This document shows, piece by piece, positions 54,064 to 64,000 of a stretch of DNA of 64,000 bases (position 1 is the first letter of the stretch; every line of letters starts with the position of its first letter). The notes beneath the pieces were generated by a model. That model saw nothing but the letters and a program-made list of their open reading frames with translations. It searched no databases and was not told the DNA's origin. This DNA is from Beroe forskalii. Taxonomy: Eukaryota; Ctenophora; Nuda; Beroida; Beroidae. The stretch covers positions 124,001 to 188,000 of the forward strand of contig WFMF01000338.1 of NCBI GenBank assembly GCA_011033025.1, written 5' to 3'. Both the position numbers and the translations under genes were made by a program.

Positions 54064-55287
54064 TCATCTAAAATCAGCGAGTTTCTCCAAATCCTGCACA
54101 ACCCCAGTCTCCGCTGCCTTCTTCATTAAGACCATCTGTTGGCTGCGTGCCCGGAGCTTGGCTCGCTTGTTCTGGAACCAGATCGTGACCGACCGAGGCT
54201 TCACGTTGAGCTGCCGAGCGATCTCGTCTCTCCGAACTCCGCGAGCAAAGTCCGACACTGCGAAATGGTGCTCGAGTATGCGAAGAGATTCAGCAGAGAA
54301 CTCAGTGCGGCGGATGGGCTTGGTCTTCATCTTGCCTCCTCCTCCTGCTTTTGTTAGGACTGCAGGGAAGTGGGATTGAGGTGGAGCTGAGGTGGGGTGG
54401 GAAGCTGAGGTGGGGTAGGAACTGGAAGCTGAGGTGGGGTAGGGGGCGTGCCTGGGGTACTGCAGGTGGGACGGGTAGGAAGGTGGGTTGGGGTATGAGG
54501 TGGAGCCGAGAGCAGCAGGGTGGAGTGAGGCGGAGCCGGGAGGAGGATGAAGTGAGGTGGAGCAATGGTTGGCAGGCTGGAATGAGGCGGAGCCGACAGT
54601 GGCAGGCTGGAGTGAGGTGGAGCAAGGATTGGTAGGCAGGAATGAGGCGGAGCCGAGAGCAGCAGGTGGGGAGTTGGAACAGGGAGCGGGTGGGGAGGTG
54701 GGATCCGTGGAGGAATCAGCAGCATTCAACACGGTGCCAGAGGGGGTTGTGGATTGTAGAGGTGGGGAAGCAGCAGCCTGAGGTGGACTGTAATCTGGCT
54801 GAGGTGGACTGTATTCAGGTTGAGATGGAAGGCACTCAGTCTGCTGTGGAGGAGCAGGGTAGCAAACCCTCCCGAACCCTGCGTACATCTGCTGCTGAGC
54901 CAAGTTGGATGGCAGGAAGTGCTGAGGCAAGTGCTGAGGCAGGTTGGATGGTAGGAAGTGGGTCATGGGGTGCTCAGGGATCAGGTATCCGGGATACTGC
55001 GAGGGGTCGCATCCAGGGAACCCTCTGCTGGAAGGTGGGAGGAAGGAAGCAGGCTGCAGGAACGCCGGGTGGTAGGATGGCAGAGTGGATTGGGGGTGGA
55101 TTGAGTAGTTGCTGGATTGGCTATCTGGAGACTGTTGAGGAGTAGAGAAGGTTTGAGGGTTGGTAGTGTCAGGCTGGAGGACAGGGTTATCTGGGGCTGG
55201 TGAGGTGGACTCTCTGCTCTCCACTTGATAGGAGATGGTAGTAGAGGCGTGTTGTTGGTAGATCGTACACATCTTGACAGTAGGCAA
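54064..55287 (-). CDS. Divergent homeobox protein, copy 1
   Basis: A single-exon frame of 407 residues starting MPTVKMCTIYQQ. Residues 1 to about 315 are Pro/Ser/Gln-rich and disordered, with degenerate STSLQPA/GSASF repeats in the second half. The homeodomain is at about 323-382: F8, L16, F20, W48, F49, Q50, N51 and R53 are all in place, and helix 3 reads TIWFQNKRAK. Q50 predicts TAAT-type target recognition; K52 is uncommon. A conserved 25-residue tail ends with DLEKLADFR. It is a sequence-specific DNA-binding transcription factor. The class is uncertain: no paired box, LIM or POU domain is seen. Copy 2 at 60454 differs by one homeodomain residue (I3V) and is shorter in the linker. Confidence 0.92.
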   Translation of the reverse strand: MPTVKMCTIYQQHASTTISYQVESRESTSPAPDNPVLQPDTTNPQTFSTPQQSPDSQSSNYSIHPQSTLPSYHPAFLQPASFLPPSSRGFPGCDPSQYPGYLIPEHPMTHFLPSNLPQHLPQHFLPSNLAQQQMYAGFGRVCYPAPPQQTECLPSQPEYSPPQPDYSPPQAAASPPLQSTTPSGTVLNAADSSTDPTSPPAPCSNSPPAALGSASFLPTNPCSTSLQPATVGSASFQPANHCSTSLHPPPGSASLHPAALGSTSYPNPPSYPSHLQYPRHAPYPTSASSSYPTSASHPTSAPPQSHFPAVLTKAGGGGKMKTKPIRRTEFSAESLRILEHHFAVSDFARGVRRDEIARQLNVKPRSVTIWFQNKRAKLRARSQQMVLMKKAAETGVVQDLEKLADFR

Positions 55288-55326
55288 TGTCTAGAGAATG
55301 GGATGTCTAGACTCACTGTCTCTCAG

Positions 55327-55334
55327 TACTTATA
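55327..55334 (-). promoter_or_regulatory. TATA box, homeobox copy 1
   Basis: GGGGTATAAGTACTG on the minus strand, 40-47 bp before the ATG, implying a leader of only about 15 nt. The same box and spacing occur in copy 2. Confidence 0.65.
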
Positions 55335-55832
55335 CCCCAAACTCTGCCCTTGGGTTTGGTGGAATCCATGGCTAGACGTCAGGTTATCTCTCCGGTGTGT
55401 GGTGACGTTGTACCGCAATACTCCATCCCTCCCCCGGACCCCCCTACGAATAGCATACTTCCCCTGGGTCACCCCCTTACGAAGAGCAAGGCAGGGAGCT
55501 GGGTACAGGTCACGTGGCATGATTACGTCATTACAGTATGGGTCAACGTCATCACAGGACCAAGCAATATAGCAATATATCGGGCTGGTATCTGATGACG
55601 CATCATGCGAATCACATAACTTAACATGTGTGTGGTTGGGCGATGTAACTCCCGTCTCTAATATTCGTGGTATTTCTCATGTGATAGGGTGGGATCCGGA
55701 TCTCGAAATCAATTTCCTGATTCCTGACGATACGTATAACTATAACCCAGAATTTATCAGATTGAAATTTCAGAAGGCGTTCTCAGAACTCGCGACATCA
55801 AAACTCCAGGATGTTGAATATGTGAAAAATCG

Positions 55833-56081
55833 GCTAGTGTCCCATATAACTCTGGGCTCTTCATTATCTATGATAATGACGTCAGTCAGAAAAATATAGT
55901 TAAGCGCACCTAGCGCTTTAAGGACTTGGGTTAGGGTCACGATTAGGGTCAGGATTTGTTAGGGTTAGGATTACGGTTAGGGTTTTGGTTAGGGTCATGG
56001 TTAGGTTTAGGATACAGAAAAATGGACCTTTAGGTCTGTGACGTCACTCAGCCGGAGTTATACTTATATGGGACACATACC
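55833..56081. mobile_element. 249-bp MITE with TTAGGG-like core
   Basis: Flanked by a 9-bp duplication GAAAAATCG (55824-55832 and 56082-56090). Unit 2 has the single site at 62156-62164. The ends carry inverted GTGTCCCATATAA. The core has about ten degenerate GGGTTAGGGT motifs. A related end (GTGTCCTAAATAACTCTGG, GAGTGACGTCAC) lies at about 38087. Confidence 0.85.
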
Positions 56082-56608
56082 GAAAAATCGCCAGAAAGTA
56101 CGACGTATTGACCGACCTCTGAAGAAAAGTACGCGTATTTTTCTCACAATACGTGACTTAGAAATCGCAACACGGATTCTGAAAAGCGGTTGTTAAAATT
56201 TGAATACGTGAAAAAGTACGCGCGCATAGTACGACAAGATGGCACCAATATTTTTTTAGAGATCCATTGGCACCATTGATGATAATGGCATCAATGGTGC
56301 ATGGTGCGCTCTATTGCCATAGGTATCATCAGCTATCACCATGCCATTGGTACCACCAATGAAGTATGAGTATGCGTGCTTAGGAAACCTTTGTCCAACA
56401 AGTCAGAAGAAACTGAAAGTTACGGACACCGCCCGTCGGGATATTTCTACATATAATAATTCATTTTTTTGTGAAACTAGAGCCGGATTTTTGATTTACA
56501 GGCCTCCAAAAATTTTTGGCGACATTTTTTTGCCAAAATTTCGTCGCTTTTGGCGACAAAAAATTTGAATTTTTTATGTTATCGACTTGAATTTTTTATG
56601 TTATCAAG

Positions 56609-57547
56609 TAGGGGGGTCACAACGCGTAGTTGCGCACAAAGTACTAGCACGATTTTACGAGAAAAAGTGAAACACAAATTTTAGCATTCAAATGGACATA
56701 ACTCCAAATCTACTTGTCTGATCGATCTGAAATTTGGATATGTACTAGGAAACACAATGATGCTCATGATAAGCGGACAGAATTTGAAAATTTTACTCAA
56801 AACGGAAATTATGGCCAAAATTGGCACTAAATTTTGTAAATTTCCACTAAATTGCCTATCTCATCACTTGGATCGATTCGAAAAATTCTGTTCCGCTTGT
56901 CAACTCTAAAATTGTGTTCTCCGACATTTCTGGAAGTTTCATGATGATTCGATGAAAAATGTGGACTGTAGAACTTTAGTAAAACCCATTTTTTCACTAC
57001 GACACGCGAAACTGAGAAAATATGCTAAAACAACGAAACTAATCAGCGCGCACGTGCTACGCTTCAACATTAAGAATTGCGCGCACCGTGGGAATGCACG
57101 TGGGCGCTTGCGAGCTATCAAACAGTGTTTTCAGATTTGTTGTACGTCTATCCTGAGCCGAGTTATGGACGAAATACGTCGGAATTTTGAACAGTTGACT
57201 TTGGAGATTGATAATTCTACTTTTACATAATGTATTTCCCTGAAAATTTCAAGAAACGTTAGAGGAAGGATTAAGCTTTGATTTCCATGCTTTATCTTGT
57301 AATTTGAGCGATGACTTTCCATTCAATCGCGTTTTTTGTGAGGACAATTGATGTGCGTAATTTCAAGCGAAATTTCGGCGTTGCACATTTTAAGCGCGGC
57401 TCCTTGCCCACGTGCAGCCTATAACTCCCTTAAATTATCGAAAAAACCAATAAAACTTAGTTTGTTTGAAAGTACTCATCGTGCTGATCATTTTGATACC
57501 ATTTTTGTGGGGATTCGTCCAATTTAATTTTTTATGTGACCCCCCTA
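56609..57547. mobile_element. 939-bp DNA transposon, non-autonomous
   Basis: Terminal inverted repeats TAGGGGGGTCACA and TGTGACCCCCCTA, flanked by a 7-bp duplication TATCAAG (56602-56608 and 57548-57554). Unit 2 lacks it. A 92-codon frame (56952-57230) has no recognisable domain. The superfamily is not assigned. Confidence 0.85.
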
Positions 57548-57873
57548 TATCAAGGGACCATTATCTATCGAGAAATAAAACTACTTTTTGCAAATCCAAA
57601 ATGTAAGATTTAACCACTCTTCACATGTAAAAGATGTAACAAAAGTACTACAATCGTGTACAGCATCCATTTTAGGATGTTGATCATTGCTCCACAAAAC
57701 TTTGCAGTTGCATCAGGAGTTAAAGAACATTAAACATCAGTATTTTCTTTGAATACAACTACAATCACAATATTGATATTCATAAGTCGACAAAACCTAT
57801 GAAATTGACTCAATGAAAGTTTAAAGAAGTAGATCGAACATAGGTTTCATCAAAAGGGTACTATAATTACGGT

Positions 57874-58005
57874 GGCATGTCGAACTCCTATGTGCGCGGC
57901 TTTTCAATGCGCGGCTCACTGGCTGTTTATAACAGGCAGTGAGCCGCGCACGAATACGCCGCGCATTGGACTTGAAAAGCCGCGCACATAGGAGTTCGAC
58001 ACGCC
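57874..58005. repeat. 132-bp GC-rich hairpin (unit 1)
   Basis: GTCGAACTCCTATGTGCGCG at the left pairs with its complement at the right. An inner stem GTGCGCGGCTCACTG-type pairs around TTTATAACAG. Copy 2 has lost 15 bp of one inner arm. Confidence 0.8.
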
Positions 58006-58874
58006 CCTGTAAACTATGACAAACGAAATTTATTTAAGTTAATATTTTGTGGAGCTATAGAATATCCAATCAAGCAACAATGCGCACATAATTATTTCAG
58101 TGTTTCAAGTGTCTCAATTAGAATATACGCACAAATTCACACAAAAATGGTATTTTTTGAAAAAAATGTTTTCACAATTGAGACTATCGAAACACTGCCA
58201 AAGGATTTTCAATTAAATACTTTTATTATTTGTTGAATTTGCGCCGGGCAAATAAAAACATAATTCAAAATATTCGTCTTACAAATACACTAAATACTTG
58301 TAACATGCTCGTTCAATAAATAGAAAACCAACCACTCGGTCAAACATATCAACCCAAAGTATGTAACAATACAGCGATGTCTCACTCTTTTCATGAGCAC
58401 TGCAACACGCGCGCATGTGTACTTCTTGTGGCCTGTGACAGTTGGCACTGAAAGCGTGCAATTGCAAAATATATAGTAAAGCACATTTGCGCGCTATCAT
58501 GCGCCGCAAGAAGCACCCAAGCGCGGCGTGATACAGCGCGTTTTGAAAGGTTGAGACACCACGAATACTTCTCCTCAAACTATTAACGGAGGCAAATGTG
58601 ACTTCATCATAAGATCACGTTGTGTCGTGCAGTTAAGTCTATGTTAATCCTAGCAAAGAATTGTCGTTTTAGTCCAACGATCACTTTTTGCAATTTTATG
58701 AAATAAGCCGCGAATACCGATCGAATGTGGAATAAATATTCATGTAGTTGAACTGATCGAATCAGGCAGAGTCTAAACAATGTGAATAAGTGATTCTTTT
58801 TCAACCGTGCTCGAATAAATAGTAATGAGCGTTCTACTTATTATCAGCTAACCCAAATGCCCTCTTGGCCTTTA
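58006..58874. other. Intergenic part of tandem unit, no gene
   Basis: Shared with about 63114-64000 in unit 2. Locally GCGC-rich (about 58490-58545) in an AT-rich surround. The short frames on the minus strand have no protein-like features. Confidence 0.55.
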
Positions 58875-58919
58875 CCAATCAGCGTGCGAGTTTACAGTAA
58901 TAACTCGCGCACTAATTGG
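58875..58919. repeat. Short hairpin
   Basis: CCAATCAGCGTGCGAGTT pairs with AACTCGCGCACTAATTGG around TACAGTAAT. Confidence 0.7.
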
Positions 58920-59051
58920 CCAATTTAATTTCAAGACGAATTCAGAATCCCATGTGTAAGCATATGCCGCTGATACTTAAGAATGCAGATTGAACTGCCT
59001 ATGCTCAGGACACAGGGCTATGGCAAGTAATTGATAACATTGACACACGTT

Positions 59052-59182
59052 AGTGACAGTTCAAACTGCAATTTTGTGTGCGCGGCGTAAGTTTGCGCGT
59101 CGTAAAGACATGTAACATGTCTGTAACCGCGCAAACTTTTAACTAACGCCACGCACTCAAAACTGCAGTTCGAACTGCCACT
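59052..59182. repeat. 131-bp foldback repeat
   Basis: AGTGACAGTTCAAACTGCA pairs with TGCAGTTCGAACTGCCACT. Inside, GTTTGCGCG pairs with CGCGCAAAC around ACATGTAACATGT. It is of the same GC-rich hairpin style as 57874-58005. Confidence 0.75.
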
Positions 59183-60035
59183 GATAGTGACAGAAATAGA
59201 AAGCAATTTAAACACACGCACACTTATACAAATTTATAATTGTTAATTTTCTCCTTTTTCCTCTCTTTTCTCTCTCGCATTTTTTACTGTTCATTGTAAT
59301 TTCAACTTATTCTAGAAACCAATATATCATATATTTATTTCAACATTAACTGTGTAAAACATGTTATTAACGATCTCATGTGTTTATATAGTAATTACTG
59401 ACACGTCACATTCTCTCTCTCTCGTGATGTTGGAATGACGTCACAGTATGACGTCACGACCCAGCTCAGGTGGGGATGTGTTTCATCCAGCGTTATTTCC
59501 CTGCAGGGACATTGTTCTGCTGCGTGTGTTTATGGCACTGTTACTCCCCTCCGATAGGTGACGTACACGAGTCAACTGAGGAAGTGAGGGGGGATTAAGG
59601 GGGAGCTAGCGAACATTAGGAAGATATTCATATAACAAGAGGGAATAAGAAGAATAAAAGGAATGCTAGGAACGGATATTTAGGAAAGAAAATTTAGGAA
59701 AGGATTCTGAAGTGAGGATTGAGGGGTTATATAAGGAAGGGTTATTTAAGCAAAGCAAAAGTGTTTTGTACTTTATTGGCTCCTGTGATGATAAACACAG
59801 ATTAGGATGGAAGCATTTCATCTGGTGTTGTAGTTTTATTCTCACACTCAATATAGCAGGCTGAACACACAAACACACACACAATAGAAGGTTATTATAA
59901 CACACTATTCACTATTGTTTTAATTCCACTGATAGACGGGGAATATTCCATTAAAATAGAAATATTTACAAACTTTTACTTCAGAAAATAGCTTATCAAC
60001 GTATGGCGCTTGGTTCTCGATGGCCTGTCTTTTTA
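59183..60035. other. Spacer between the tandem units
   Basis: Single-copy within the window. It contains two TGACGTCA-type half-palindromes (TGACGTCAC at about 59436 and 59451) and CT-rich tracts. No gene seen. Confidence 0.55.
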
Positions 60036-60453
60036 ATGGCTTCCCTGTGGAAATGATAACAGATTTTAAGAGGCACCTACGTTACTATCTTCACTTGTAT
60101 AGAATTTTCATGGTATGGTCTCTTTCGAATGCCAAAACGCTCAATATCGCACAGTTTTTTAATACTTTTATAGATATCGCCCATGAGGGCGATATCTAAA
60201 AAGTTTATATTGATCTTAGAATAGAAGTACGCCTGCTTATGGTTTATAAAACTATAAGTATAACTTCATCCAGAAACATATAAATTAATATTATCAAAAG
60301 TTTAAACTGAAAATGTCAATATCTGGTAATCAGTTCATTATAATATCAAAATAAATCACAACGTTCAGAAAATAAAACTGTGAAGTCCCTATCAAGCATC
60401 AAACATACTGGAAATGTAACAAAGAAAACCTGAAAAATCAAACCGTCCTCAAC

Positions 60454-61614
60454 TCATCTAAAATCCGCGAGTTTCTCCAAATCCTGCACGACCCCAGTCT
60501 CCGCTGCCTTCTTCATTAAGTCCATCTGTTGGCTGCGTGCGCGGAGCTTGGCTCGCTTGTTCTGGAACCATATCGTGACGGACCGAGGCTTCACGTTGAG
60601 CTGCCGAGCGATCTCGTCTCTGCGAACTCCGCGAGCAAAGTCCGACACTGCGAAGTGGTGCTCGAGTATGCGAAGAGATTCAGCAGAGAACTCAGTTCGG
60701 CGGACAGGCTTGGTCTTCATCTTGCCTCCTCCTCCTGCTTTTGTTAGGACTGCAGGGAAGTGGGATTGAGGTGGGGCTGAGTTGAGGCAGGGGGCTGAGG
60801 TGGGGTAGGGGGCGTGCCTGGGGAACTGCAGGTGGGACGGGTAGGAATATGGGTTGGGGTATGAGGCGGAGCCGAGAGCAGCAGCATGTTGTGAGGTAGA
60901 ACGGAGAGCAGCAGGCTGGAGTGAGGTGGAGCAAGGATTGGTAGGCAGGAATGAGGCGGACCCGAAAGCAGCAGGTGGCGAGTTGGAACAGGGAGTGGGT
61001 GGGGAGGTGGGGTCCGTGGAGGAATCAGCAGCATTCAAAATGGTTCCGGAGGGAGTAGTGGAGTGTACAGGGGAAGCAGCAGTCTGAGGTGGAGAGTAAT
61101 CTGCCTGAAGTGGACTGCAATCTGGCTGAGGTGGGGTATACTCTGCCTGAGGTGGACTGAACTCAGTCTGGAGTTGCTGTGGAGGAGCAGGGTAGCAAAC
61201 CCTCCCAAATCCTGGGTACATCTGCTGCTGAGACAGGTGGGGTGGCAGGAAGTGCTGAGGCAAGTGCTGAGGCAGGTTGGATGGCAGGAAGTGGGTCATG
61301 GGCTGGTCAGGGATCAGGTATCCGGGATACTGTGAGGGGTCGCATCCAGGGAACCCTCTGCTGGAAGGTGGGAGGAAGGAAGCAGGCTGCAGGAACGCAG
61401 GCTGATAGGATGGCAGAGTGGGTTGAGGGTGGATTGAGTAGTTGCTGGATTGGCTATCTGGCGACTGCTGAGGAGGAGAGAAGGTGTTGGTTGTGTCAGG
61501 TTGGAAAACAGGGTTATCTGGGGCTGGTGAGGTGGACTCTCTGCTCTCCACCTGATAGGAGATGGTAGTGGAAGCGTGTTGTTGGTAGATCGTACACATC
61601 TTGACAGTAGGCAA
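60454..61614 (-). CDS. Divergent homeobox protein, copy 2
   Basis: A single-exon frame of 386 residues with the same start (MPTVKMC) and same 25-residue tail as copy 1. The homeodomain is at about 302-361 and is identical except V3 for I3; just after it D replaces V in the QQM(V/D)LMKKAAE tail. The disordered Pro/Ser/Gln linker differs by several small in-frame repeat gains and losses, including an SPPQ-rich run at about 150-185. Strong conservation of the homeodomain against a labile linker suggests both copies are or were under selection, or that the duplication is very recent. Confidence 0.92.
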   Translation of the reverse strand: MPTVKMCTIYQQHASTTISYQVESRESTSPAPDNPVFQPDTTNTFSPPQQSPDSQSSNYSIHPQPTLPSYQPAFLQPASFLPPSSRGFPGCDPSQYPGYLIPDQPMTHFLPSNLPQHLPQHFLPPHLSQQQMYPGFGRVCYPAPPQQLQTEFSPPQAEYTPPQPDCSPLQADYSPPQTAASPVHSTTPSGTILNAADSSTDPTSPPTPCSNSPPAAFGSASFLPTNPCSTSLQPAALRSTSQHAAALGSASYPNPYSYPSHLQFPRHAPYPTSAPCLNSAPPQSHFPAVLTKAGGGGKMKTKPVRRTEFSAESLRILEHHFAVSDFARGVRRDEIARQLNVKPRSVTIWFQNKRAKLRARSQQMDLMKKAAETGVVQDLEKLADFR

Positions 61615-61653
61615 TGTCTAGAGAATGGGATGTCTAGACTCCCCGTCTGCTAG

Positions 61654-61661
61654 TACTTATA
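61654..61661 (-). promoter_or_regulatory. TATA box, homeobox copy 2
   Basis: Same TATAAGTA and same 40-47-bp distance to the ATG as in copy 1. Confidence 0.65.
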
Positions 61662-62996
61662 CCCCAAACTCTGCCCCTGGGTTTGGTGGAATCCATGGCT
61701 AGACGTCAGGTAATCTCTCCGGTGTGTGGTGACGTTGTACCGCAATACTCCATCCCTTCCCGGGGTCACCCCTACGAATAGCATCCCTCCCCGGGGTCAC
61801 CCCTTACGAAGAGCAAGGCTGGGATCTGGGTGCAGGTCACGTGGCATGATTATGTCATTACAATGGATATAACGTCATCACAGGACCAAGCAATATAGCA
61901 ATATATCGGGCTGGTATCTGATGACGCATCATGCGAATCACATAACTTAACATGTGTGTGGTTGGGCGATGTAATTCCCGTCTCTAATATTCATGGTATT
62001 TCTCATGTGATAGGGTGGGATCCGGATCTCGAAATCAATTTCCTGATTCCTGACGATACGTATAACTATAACCCAGAATTTATCATATTGAAATTGCAAT
62101 TTCAGAAGGCGTTCTCAGAACTCGCGACATCAAAACTCCAGGATGTTGAATACGTGAAAAATCGCCAGAAAGTACGACGTATTGACCGACCTCTGAAGAA
62201 AAGTACGCGTATTTTTCTCACAATACGTGACTTAGAAATCGCAACACGGATTCTGAAAAGCGGTTGTTAAAATTTAAATACGTGAAAAAGTACGCGCGCA
62301 TAGTACGACAAGATGGCACCAATATTTTTTTAGAGATCCATTGGCACCATTGATGATAATGGCATCAATGGTGCGCTCTATTGCCATAGGTATCATCAGC
62401 TATCACCATGCCATTGGTACCACCAATGAAGTATGAGTATGCGTGCTTAGGAAACCTTTGTCCAACAAGTCAGAAGAAAGTTACGGACATCGCCCGTCGG
62501 GATATTTCTACATATAATAATTCATTTTTTTGTGAAACTAGAGCCGGATTTTTGATTTACAGGCCTCCAAAAATTTTTGGCGACATTTTTTTGCCAAAAT
62601 TTCGTCGCTTTTGGCGACAAAAAATTTGAATTTTTTATGTTATCGACTTCATTTTTAATGGTATTGGTAACTCAAGCATCAAGGGACCATTATCTATCGA
62701 GAAATAAAACTACTTTTTGCAAATCCAAAATGTAAGATTTAACCACTCTTCACATGTAAAAGATGTAACAAAAGTACTACAATCGTGTACAGCATCCATT
62801 TTAGGATGTTGATCATTGCTCCACAAAACTTTGCAGTTGCATCAGGAGTTAAAGAACATTAAACATCAGTATTTTCTTTGAATACAACTACAATCACAAT
62901 ATTCATAAGTCGACAAAACCTATGAAATTGACTCAATGAAAGTTTAAAGAAGTAGATCGAACATAGGTTTCATCAAAAGGGTACTATAATTACGGT

Positions 62997-63113
62997 GGCA
63001 TGTCGAACTCCTATGTGCGCGGCTCACTGGCTGTTTATAACAGGCAGTGAGCCGCGCACGAATACGCCGCGCATTGGACTTGAAAAGCCGCGCACATAGG
63101 AGTTCGACACGCC
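62997..63113. repeat. GC-rich hairpin (unit 2), 15-bp deletion
   Basis: Same hairpin as 57874-58005, but CTTTTCAATGCGCGG is missing from the left arm. The deletion falls between two GCGCGG direct repeats, so it fits slippage within the hairpin. Confidence 0.8.
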
Positions 63114-64000
63114 CCTGTAAACTATGACAAACGAAATTTATTTAAGTTAATATTTTGTGGAGCTATAGAATATCCAATCAAGCAATATGAATAATGCGCA
63201 CATAATTATTTCAGTGTTTCAAGTGTCTCAATTAGAATATATGATATACGCAGTTGAGATTGCACAAATTCACACAAAAATGGTATTTTTTGAAAAAAAT
63301 GTTTTCACAATTGAGACTATCGAAACACTGCCAAAGGATTTTCAATTAAATACTTTTATTATTTGTTGAATTTGCGCCGGGCAAATAAAAACATAATTCA
63401 AAATATTCGTCTTACAAATACACTAAATACTTGTAACATGCTCGTTCAATAAATAGAAAACCAACCACTCGGTCAAACATATCAACCCAAAGTATGTAAC
63501 AATACAGCGATGTCTCACTCTTCACTATTTTCATGAGCGCTGCAACACGCGCTCATGTGTACTCTTTGTGGCCTGTGACAGTTGAAACTGAAAGCGTGCA
63601 ATTGCAAAATTCCCAAAATATGGTAAAGCACATTTGCGCGCTACCATGCGCCGCAAGAAGTACCCAAGCGCGGCGTGATACAGCGCGTTTTTAAAAGGTT
63701 GAGACACCACAGATACTTCTCCTCAAACTATTAACGGAGGCAAATGTGACTTCAGTCCATCATAAGATCACGTTGTGTCGTGCAGTTAAGTCTATGTTAA
63801 TCCTAGCAAATAATTGTCGTTTTAGTCCAACGATCACTTTTTGCAATTATGAAGACAAAATAAGCCGAGAATACCGATCGAATGTGGAATAAATATTCAT
63901 GAAGTTGTACTGATCGAATCAGCTAGAGTCTAAACAAAGTGATTCTTCCTTAACAATCCGTACCGTGCTCGAGTAAATAGTAATGAGCGGTTTACTTATT

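Larger units (their letters stand above)
53668..58850 (-). repeat. Homeobox tandem duplication, unit 1
   Basis: Matches 60036-64000 at an offset of about 6.37 kb at its left end. It includes the whole homeobox gene, its TATA promoter, the region upstream and the GC-rich hairpin. Unit 1 has two extra transposons (55833-56081 and 56609-57547). Unit 2 runs off the window end. Confidence 0.9.
60036..64000 (-). repeat. Homeobox tandem duplication, unit 2
   Basis: Begins with GGCTTCCCTGTGGAAATGAT, as unit 1 does at 53669. It lacks both transposons of unit 1 and continues beyond the window. Confidence 0.9.

Noticed and set aside
55920-56010. Telomere or chromosome end
   Set aside because: TTAGGG-like motifs are degenerate, only about 90 bp long and contained in a MITE with target duplications.

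Overview
The window is metazoan nuclear DNA, roughly 37-40% GC, dense in repeats. Spliced genes with GT/AG introns, a BTB-BACK-Kelch gene, two homeobox genes, a eukaryotic tRNA-Ala, non-LTR retrotransposons, a Helitron and many foldback elements all point to an invertebrate animal, probably a polymorphic marine one. The species cannot be named from sequence alone. A 100-N scaffold gap lies at 111-210, followed by about 1.3 kb of homopolymer-rich, probably unreliable sequence.

Layout. (1) About 1503-37540 is one very large inverted duplication. The left arm is about 1503-14110, the right arm about 17945-37540, around a 3.8-kb centre. Each arm carries in mirror image a TMEM249-like gene (a CatSper channel auxiliary subunit family), an unrecognised 371-residue gene, and copies of a repeated zinc-finger gene. 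The arms differ by clean insertions that leave empty sites opposite: a Helitron, a LINE fragment, a 58-bp hairpin and a solo LINE ORF1 on the left; a 2.1-kb foldback transposon, a LINE with a nested foldback/retroposon, and a tandem expansion of the zinc-finger gene on the right. The centre holds a PHD-finger LINE ORF1 and a strange 1.8-kb element built around some 20 TTAACCAC motifs.

(2) The right-arm TMEM249-like gene can be followed through six phase-compatible exons from 26432 to 40948. One intron is 11.4 kb. The last intron holds a tRNA-Ala gene and a minisatellite of about 45 units, each unit being a consensus 3' splice acceptor. (3) 41753-51546 (minus) is an 11-exon Kelch-like gene of 546 residues with a LINE in one intron, duplicated splice acceptors at two exons, and a CCAAT-rich candidate promoter at 52289-52368. 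(4) From 53668 to the end is a tandem duplication, offset about 6.37 kb, of a divergent single-exon homeobox gene. The copies differ by one homeodomain residue, and copy 1 carries two DNA-transposon insertions absent from copy 2.

The Kelch gene, the two homeobox genes, the 371-residue gene at 24980 and the tRNA look intact. Both TMEM249-like copies carry splice-site damage, at different exons. An assembly join of two haplotypes must be excluded before the inverted and tandem duplications are read as biology.
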